In this document: piece by piece, positions 52,601-61,600 of the stretch
Layout: each line of letters opens with the position of its first letter
How positions within the stretch are numbered: position 1 is the stretch's first letter
Source of the DNA: Sipunculus nudus
Taxonomy: Eukaryota > Annelida > Sipuncula > Golfingiida > Sipunculidae
Direction: 5' to 3'
Length of the DNA stretch: 64,000 bases
Assembly: GCA_026874595.1 (NCBI GenBank)
Contig: CM049309.1
Coordinates: 19,285,576 to 19,349,575 of the forward strand
Program-made: the position numbers and the translations under genes
Notes under the pieces: generated by a model
What the model saw: only the letters and a program-made list of their open reading frames with translations
Told to the model about the DNA's origin: nothing
Databases searched by the model: none

Positions 52601-55600
52601 CTTCAAGTCCTGTGCCGGTCGTCTCCGGGGTCCTGGGCTCCAGTATCTGAAGGACAAATTGACAAGGTTTTACCATCTAGGAAGAGTAGTAAGTAAGGTC
52701 ATGGGACCTTTATGATGTCACAAGCAAAACGCTGAACCGTGAAACTTAGACACTCATGAGGAACAGCATACCAATACACAGCCCCATTTTTTCTAATAGT
52801 TAATTATGTAATCTTGTGATTAAAAAGTTAATTTTTCCATTAACAAATTTGTATTTCTAAATAAACATCTGGAGCAGATCATTGATGAATTTTTTAAGTA
52901 TAGATCATGGTCTTTAAGTTGTACTGTGTTTTCAAGGTGGAGGCAGGTTACCAAGTCAAGTGACTGATATATCATTAGAAATCTGCATCCAAATGGATAC
53001 ATGCCTCCACCATGGGAGCACACATTTAAAAAATTCTCTGCAAACACAATGGACTCACACTTTAACAATCTCTAAGATGGAAGTGTTACCATGGTAACAT
53101 GCTCACCTGTCAAGGACTCTTCGTGTAGAGTCTATCCTATCTGTGTCCATCCTGATCTTGTAAGATACATGGGTACCAACGTCTCCCTGTCCTTCATCGA
53201 CCTTGAACACGATGCCTGTAATCATACATATAACTTAAAGTAAATTTTACACGATTGCAATTTTTCTTCAAATGATTCTAGATTTTCTAAGATATGCTTT
53301 GCTTTGATATGCTACATTTTTCTGTAAGATTTGTAATTGCTCAAAAGTTTCACCAGAAAAAACATCTCCAATTGGTAAATACAGTGCTTATTCTGACAGT
53401 TCAAGTTAGAATTGTCTGTAAATGCTCATGATTTTTTGTGACAGCTCAACACAGGTTGCAATTTCTTATAGTTGTCTGCAGCTGGATGCACATTTACACT
53501 TTTTAGTAATGTGTAAAACAAATAACATCTAGTGTGTAATATTTATTACCTTCAGCACAGCACTTACTAAGCACAACTTATTTTCTCTTGTCTACAAATG
53601 ATTTGTTAATGCATGCAAGGCTCTGTAACATCCTGTTGGTTGTTTCAGTAAAAATAACCCTTACCTGCCCATAGAAGCTGGTCCTCTATATACTCCAGTC
53701 CTACTTTGATAAGTTCTTCCTCACTGTCATATGGTTCAAATTTGTTGAACTCAAAGCACTAAACAAAAGGATAAAAATACTCAGTTGTATTAAAGCACTA
53801 AACAAAAGGATAAAAATACTCAGTTGTATAAGAGCACTAACAAGAAGGATCAAAATACTCAGTTGTATCAAAGCACTAAACAGAAGGATAAAAATATTAA
53901 GTTGTATCAGAGCACTAAACAGAAGGATAAAATACACAGCTGTATAAGAGCACTAAACAGAAGAACAAACATACTTATTTGTATCAGAGCACTTAACAGA
54001 AGGATAGACAAACTCAGTTGTATCAGGGCACTAAAAAGAAATATACACATTCTCAGTTGTATCAGAGCTCTAAACAGAAGGACAGACACACTTAGTTGTA
54101 TCAGAGCACTAAACAGAAGGACAGACACACTTAGTTGTATCAGAGCACTAACCATAAGGATAAAAATACTCAGTAGTATCAAATAACTAATCAGAAAGAT
54201 AAAAATACTCAGTTGTATTAAGACTTAAACTGTCTGACACAGGCAGTGTAATCAAGTTTAGTTAAAAAACAAAATATAACTCACATTATCCAGACAAACA
54301 TCTACATAAAATTTTCAAACTACACATGATATACCATGGCTTTTCAAATATATTTATATGCACTTAACTCTCCTCTTATCCATACGGTAAAATATACTGT
54401 GCAGACATTTTTATTTTTAAATTATTATGCACTCTTATAGTGAAACAACAATAATGCCTACAAGAATATATTATACAATAATACTATATAAGTTATCAAG
54501 TTAATATGGTCACCACTTCATCTGAACCTAATTATATCTCTGTACTCCTGCTCTAGTTTGTTACAGGTTTCTTACAGGTTTTTCTTTTCTATATCTTCTT
54601 TATCTCTATTTCTTCTTTATTTCTTTTACCAGTTCTAACAGTTGTTTTACAAACTCTTATTCTCGTTCAATCTCTCTTCTTTCTCTCTCTCTCTCTTTCA
54701 ATCTTCCTTTCTTCCCTTACTCTTTCACTTTCTCACTTTTTTGTCTCTTTCACACTTTTTCTCTCTTTCTTTTTCACTTTCTCTCTTTCACTCTCTCTCA
54801 ATTTCTCTCTTTCTCTCTCTCTTTCTCACAAACTCTCTGTTGCAATGCTACAACATTTTTTTCCTTGTATCATTACACTTTTAAATTTTTTCTCTAAAAC
54901 CACTATTTAATTTAATTTATCCTTCTAGTGACTTACATCTAGGTACTTTTTCAGCTGTGCCATTGCTATACTGGTGTAGTTGATGGAGTCTCGCCAGTCA
55001 TACTGCCCAGGAACCTCTGGCCCTTTGTTCAGCCATCGACGGTAAGTATTGATGATGCGGTTATCAGGGTATTCAGTGTGTGCAATGTCAAGATACAACT
55101 GGAAAAAAGCATGACGTATAAGTTAGAACCATCACAAGCTATTTTAAAATTAACACAGCTTCACGAAAATCAGTCATGACCTCACCTGTCACATTTTCTC
55201 TTTCATCTTTTTGCAACGAACCTCTCATTGTTTCTGCCAGGAGGGTACGCATTCATCCCTGTTTGTGTGTGTTGGTTGGTGTGTCTGTTTGTGTGGCTTT
55301 GATGGTGTGTCTGTTTGTGTGTGTGTGTTTGTTCACAACATAACTCATGCAATCATAAATGGAATCTCATGAAATTTTCAGGGGATTTCCGGAATGGGCC
55401 AATGAAGAATCAATTAGATTTTGGTGAGGATCCAGCACATAATCCCAATTCAGGCATGTCATCAAGGGATATTCACTAATGTAACACTATGCATGAATGA
55501 ACCTTCGACTAAGTGAATGCAAACAGAGTTTTGGGAGCAGCCCACAATAGGGACCCCTCACATGGCAGAGGCTTGCATTCCTTAAAATGCAGATTTCTTG

Positions 55601-58600
55601 TTTTCTTCATGACATCATCTTTTTATTACATGCATTATTCTTTCTAAGTCACAATATGCTGTCACATGTCATATTCTGTTCCATTATTTATTCCCTACAT
55701 CAATGTATCTTATAATCACATCATCACCACATAATGCTGGTTCTGTTAACACCTAACAAGTCTGACACAGATCTATGTTTATCCAGTTAAACACTCAATA
55801 TGACTAAGACTAGCTGGATGAGAATGCAAATTTACCCGGACAATGTCAAGTCCTTGATTATTCTGAATGAAATCTGACACATTAGGAGCAATGTCCATCC
55901 AGTCCTGAGCCAATTTCTTCAACCGAGCAAGCTCCTCAAAGGTTTCATTTGCCTGTAAATAATAACAGTTATATCAATATCATATTCTAAACCAGCAGAT
56001 TAGTGTTAAAGTGCTGATCTACAAGTGACAATATATATCATTCTATATTATCAGCTATGTTTCTCTTCTCTCATATATTCTAAATAAAGTTACCAAATCA
56101 AACAATACTGTAAGTGAGAACAGATTGAAGTGGTGTCAACCACTTCCTTTTATTTAATAAAATTAATATAATAAAAACAAATAATTCTACTTGCATTTGG
56201 CTTTGGTATTTCCCACATTTCTTATTCTATATGGCATATAAATGACCGTCACACAAACAGTGTGTGAGCATATGGGTATATCTTTGGTCAAGTACAGAAT
56301 TTTTACAACTATAAAGTTACTGCAAAATTTTCTACATGAACACAAGCAAATTGATATAATACTTGTTTAATGTTGTAAGAAATTCTGTAAAGGCAGCTAT
56401 TCATCTTGTACCTTTTCTATAGAATATCTGTGCTTTCTGGCTTATACTGAGTAAATTTTAATGAATTCTAGGTCATTGCTGCTAAAAAACTTCTACTAAC
56501 ACCTCTGTGAAGGAAGCATAAGTTTATTTATCTACATGCTGTTAGTAAACACAGCAATGTTGACAAACAGAAAAACCATGTAACCTAAGCTGGTTTGTTG
56601 TATATGTGCGGAAGTTGAAAGGTCATTAGTTGTACAGCCTGTGTGTGGTATGACTGGCATTTTTTGACCTATTTTTATAAAAGGTTGAAGGCATAACCAC
56701 TTGTTAAGATATGTTAATTATCAGAATAGGCCCTTTGAATAAGTTGTAAATTAACATATTACCTGTATTATTTTGTAATTTGGTCAAGACCATTGGTAGA
56801 CCACCTTGATCTTTTTTTTAACAGGTACAGATGGTACACTGGCTTACCTTCTTGATTATTTTATTAACAGTAGGCGTGTTTGGTGTATACGGGATCCGAC
56901 CTCGGATCAGCGGTTTGACCTGACGCCACAGGATCCGCGTGTACTGATTCTGCTTCAGGTTGTTGAATAAGTCATTGCAAAACTCAGCTTCAAAACAATA
57001 AAGTCATAAAATATGCTGCACTTATATTACAAAATATGCTTTATTAATGAAAGGTTCAGATTTTACTTATTCATAAATCACTCTACAAAGATGAAAACTA
57101 ATCTTATAATAGATATCATTTATAGCTATGAACTGTTAGTATTGAAAATACATTTAATAGCACAATTTTATCAGTTATTGCACTGAAAGTGCATTTGGTT
57201 CTGGTGAAGTATTTCCTTTATTTATGGTAATTAAGTTTGTAATAAGCCTGTTGTGAAAAATATGGAGGGAGGCTACTGAAATAGATAATTCATGATAAAT
57301 ACTTCTGACATCAAACAACATTAAACTGACCATTAAATAAGAATATGCCATGGAAAAAATTGACATAATGATATGCAACTCGTATACTAACCTGAATACA
57401 CAGAAAATAAATCAATGGTCAAATACTTCAACCACTCTAAATGTAAAGGTAGGGGGGTTTATAGTCTCATATCACTGACAATATCTTTGCCTTCCTGGTC
57501 TTTCAGGCCTGTTTATTCTTGTAGCTTTTCTCAGCCCCTGGGGAACATGCAACCCAAGCAAGCCATAACAGGTGGTAGAAGGTTATTTGTTCTATATTTG
57601 CTGCCCATTACTACTACTCATTCCCACCTTGTAGTAAAGAATTTTGAATGCCATCTCAGCAGGGAAGGCAGTTAGAACAGGATGCAAACCCAGAACTTTG
57701 TGGTCACAAGTTCAGCGCCCTAACCATTACGCCACCATGCAGTGCTCTCCTGCATGACTAGTCATTACCATATACAGTGAACTCCTGCATCTTTTACTGT
57801 TTCTTAGAAGTTTTAACAATTTTTGTATTTTAAAATCTTCTGGGTCCTTCAGGGTCTGGAATGGCACACTCTAAACTTCTTCATATATTAAAAGTTAGGC
57901 CTTCAAATAAATTTCCTGGCAAATTATTATAACCATATTGTGTCAAAGTTAATGGGATGTACAGAGAACTTTGATATAGCCAATGTTCATCACAAACAGG
58001 TTTCTGTTGGTAAAAATTTCACAAGAGTTTACTATAACTGAAAGCTTGAAACTTTAAAGTGGGGTATTTCAATTAAGTTTGATAGTATAATTAAATTTGT
58101 CATTTCAACAAGGATACAAAAAACTTACTTGTGCGAGTATCATTCTCTGGCTTGTCATCGTCACTTTTGGATTTGAATACCTGGGGCCCGTCCTGACTAC
58201 GTGCATCCCGGAACATGTTCTTGCCTTCGTCAGCGCCCAACAGAACACCGCTACTGCGACCACAGAAGAGTTGTGACACCAGAGATGCATTCATGCTTCT
58301 GTTCTGCATGGAGACACCATCTTGGTATGCATCAGTTACTGTGTCATTCAACTCAGACAAGATGTCCTGAAGACTCTGGAGTTTTCGGAGCTGTTGATGA
58401 AATGTTACTAAAATTTATGAATACAGTAGATTTCTTCATACTAACACACTGTTTTAATTTGTCTAACAATAGAACACTTTTATTTCTTTTTTTTTTTAAG
58501 AATGGGTCCATGGCCTCTTGGTGGCACTGTCTATTTATAAGGGTTAAGGGATCTGTATGATAAAAATGATATGTAATTTTTAAGCCTCCTGGATTAAAGG

Positions 58601-61600
58601 TTTTATATGCACAGGGTTGGGAATAATGCAGAAGTCATAACCTGTGGTTAAGACATTAGAGTGAATCCCTGTGGGTTCAACGAGATTTTACCATTATGCG
58701 ATTGAGGCACTGGTGGGGTTCGAACCAGGGACCTTCAGCTCCAAAGCCCAATGCCCTAACCACTAGCTAGGCTATGTCCTACTTAAAACCCTAGAGTCAT
58801 AATATATTACACTTTATATCATATTACTTTCTTCATCCTCATTACAGGTACAACAGTACAACTTGTAAAATATGTTGGCCATGCAATTATCCTCAAGGAA
58901 TAGAAAAATAAGAGAGATAAACTAGGTATGTAAAGTATAAAATGAAAAACAAGCCACTGGTTGGTTATGTGCCATATAATGCAATGACAGCAAATATGAT
59001 ATAAGTTGGTCAGTGTTTACAATAAAACATGACTGAACATTTAAATGGCAGCAGAATGAATGTGTCTGTAATGTATAGTTAGAGCAGGGAGATACATACA
59101 TCTCTTATAAATCTGAGTCCTGCCTGAATTGTGGCGTTGTCTACCGCAAACCCTTTTCCTAGGGTATCCTGAAGACATTTTTCAATCTGAATAGAAAAAC
59201 ACTGTATCACTTGTCATAGAGATGATAAGAAGGCATAATGCACATACCAACACACACACACAAATACAGTGTACAATCTTACTACCTCATCACTCATAGT
59301 ACTGACCTTATCATGTTATAGTGAGGTAAAATATTTAAAAAATTTCAATTTTTAAGGTGACAATTTCACTTTTAAATCTAAAAAAAAAAAATTTAAATCA
59401 ACAAGGCAAAAGGCATCAACATTTTCCATATTTTAAAACTTTACCAAAGCCAAAATACAGCTACACCATACCTCAGCCCTAACTGCCATTGGGTCGAGTT
59501 CACTCATGAAGTCCTCATAGAGCTGGCGGTATTCCTCCACCGTCAGATTACACAGCTGTCCCGTGGTTCGGTGAAGCTGCTCAGTGTCCGGGTACTCCAG
59601 CAGGAGGTCTTGTTGACCGCAGATCAGGTCCCTGATTTCTTCCGGATTGTTTACCAAGTTGTCTCGATTTTGTAACATCAGTTGAAAAATCTGGATATAA
59701 AAAAATAATTTCTTTAACAATTATTTCTTCTTATTCTATTATTTATGTTTGATATCAACTGAAGAATCTGGATATACATTAAATAATTAAAATAACATTT
59801 ATAATCATTTCTGCCTTCCTATTTTTCATGTATGATATCGACTGTAGAATCTGGGTATACCTTATATTATTTTATTAAAGTAACATTTATATAACATTTA
59901 TAACTATTTCTTCCTTCATATTATTCACATTTGACAGCAACTAAAGAATCTTGGTACAAATTACATTACATAATAAAAATGAAATACCCTATATTTAGGT
60001 TTGACAAATTTTAAATAAATCCAAATTTCAATACGTTTAACCATATATAATTGATAATATTATATCAACTGTATAGTGATATAGTCTGATAAACAGAAAG
60101 GAACTGGGGCAGAAAGACAATCAAGAAACACCAATTATATCCTACCTCTGTCCAATTCAGACTGCTGTTAATTAGAGTATCTATGGTATGCTGTGATATC
60201 GGCAGCCCCTGCTCCTCAATACGCTGCCTTAACTCTGTGGTGTTTACTAACAGGTTGCCCACTTTTGCAGCACCTACAAATTCAAAAATCATGTCTGAAC
60301 AATTGATCTAAGCCTTGAGGAGGGTATAATAGCTTTAATGCTATTTGATTCCTTGAGTAACTGTACAACTGTTAGAAACAGTTTTAAATTCATGTTTGAT
60401 TACTAAAAGAACAAAACAACCAGTTTTTAACAAATAATTGTCTTTCATGTACCTGTGTCACTTCACTTTTCTATTACTTTAAGAAACCCTCACCATTCTA
60501 ACAGCAGTGACAATTCTTTAAAATTTTGCAATTCTTTGGTCTTTCACTGGTACAAATAGTTGATGAGAGTAATCATTGTCATTAATCATGTAAAGGTTTC
60601 ATAAATCATGCTGTTATATTCCCCCAGTTTGCTGCTACTTTATTTACTGATTTTCCTATGTTTTTCATGCACACATAATCATTTGTGATTGATTACCATA
60701 AATTGCTCAATAGAAGACGTGTCTTGTATTGGGTTAACTAAATTTCAAAAGTTTTAACAATTTCCTACAGTCCTTGTGCATCTTCTATTGCATATATCAT
60801 AAATCATCATAAATAAAATAACACTCAAGGTGCTGGTGCCTCACCAAGGTGAAAATGTACTCCAATTAATCAGTTTTGAAGAAAAATAGCCAATCACTGA
60901 TATAAATGATTAATTAGCTATATCAATATAATCAATTTTCAACCAATGAATAACTATTTCTTTACATTATAAACAAGAATAAGTTCAGTCCAAAATATAT
61001 TAAAATATAACTGTTAAGAAGACTCAAATTATGTATTACCTTGAAAATGCAGGCCTAAACTTACATATTTACACCTGTTTCCATTAAATGAAACTTTCTT
61101 AAAAGCTTCAATTTTATGATAATAACTGTATGCTTCTTAACAATTTCTTAGAATATGCAGTCCTGTACTTATATATCCACCCCTGTTTTCACCTAATGAA
61201 ACTTTCTTAAAAGCTTTTATTTTATGATATTAACTGTATGCTACATAAAAATTTCCTTGAACATGCAGTCCTCTACTTACATATCTACCCATGTTTCCAC
61301 CAAATAAAACCCCACCATGCCAAGACCCTTAGGCAAGGTCCCAACCGAAAGTGTGCCTCTATCCACCCAGCAGTAGAAATGGGTACCAGTAAATACTGGG
61401 AAGGTAACCTGCGATGGACTAGCATCCCATCCAGGAGGAGTTTAACTCCTAAGTTGCTTCTCTTTACCGAAACTGGGATAAGCTCCAGCCTGATGAGACA
61501 TTAGGCTCAGGTGTAAAAGCCCAATAGACTTTACCTACCTTTCCACCAAATGAAACTTTCTTTAAAGCTTTAATTTTATTAAATTTACTGTGTGCTACAT

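Noticed and set aside
53701-54186. ORFs of 78-120 aa on both strands at the e10 array
   Set aside because: Open only because the repeat unit is 39 bp (a multiple of three) without stops in those frames; low-complexity repeats of one short peptide.
57415-57675. 86-aa plus ORF
   Set aside because: Overlaps a tRNA-derived SINE body and has no recognisable domain.
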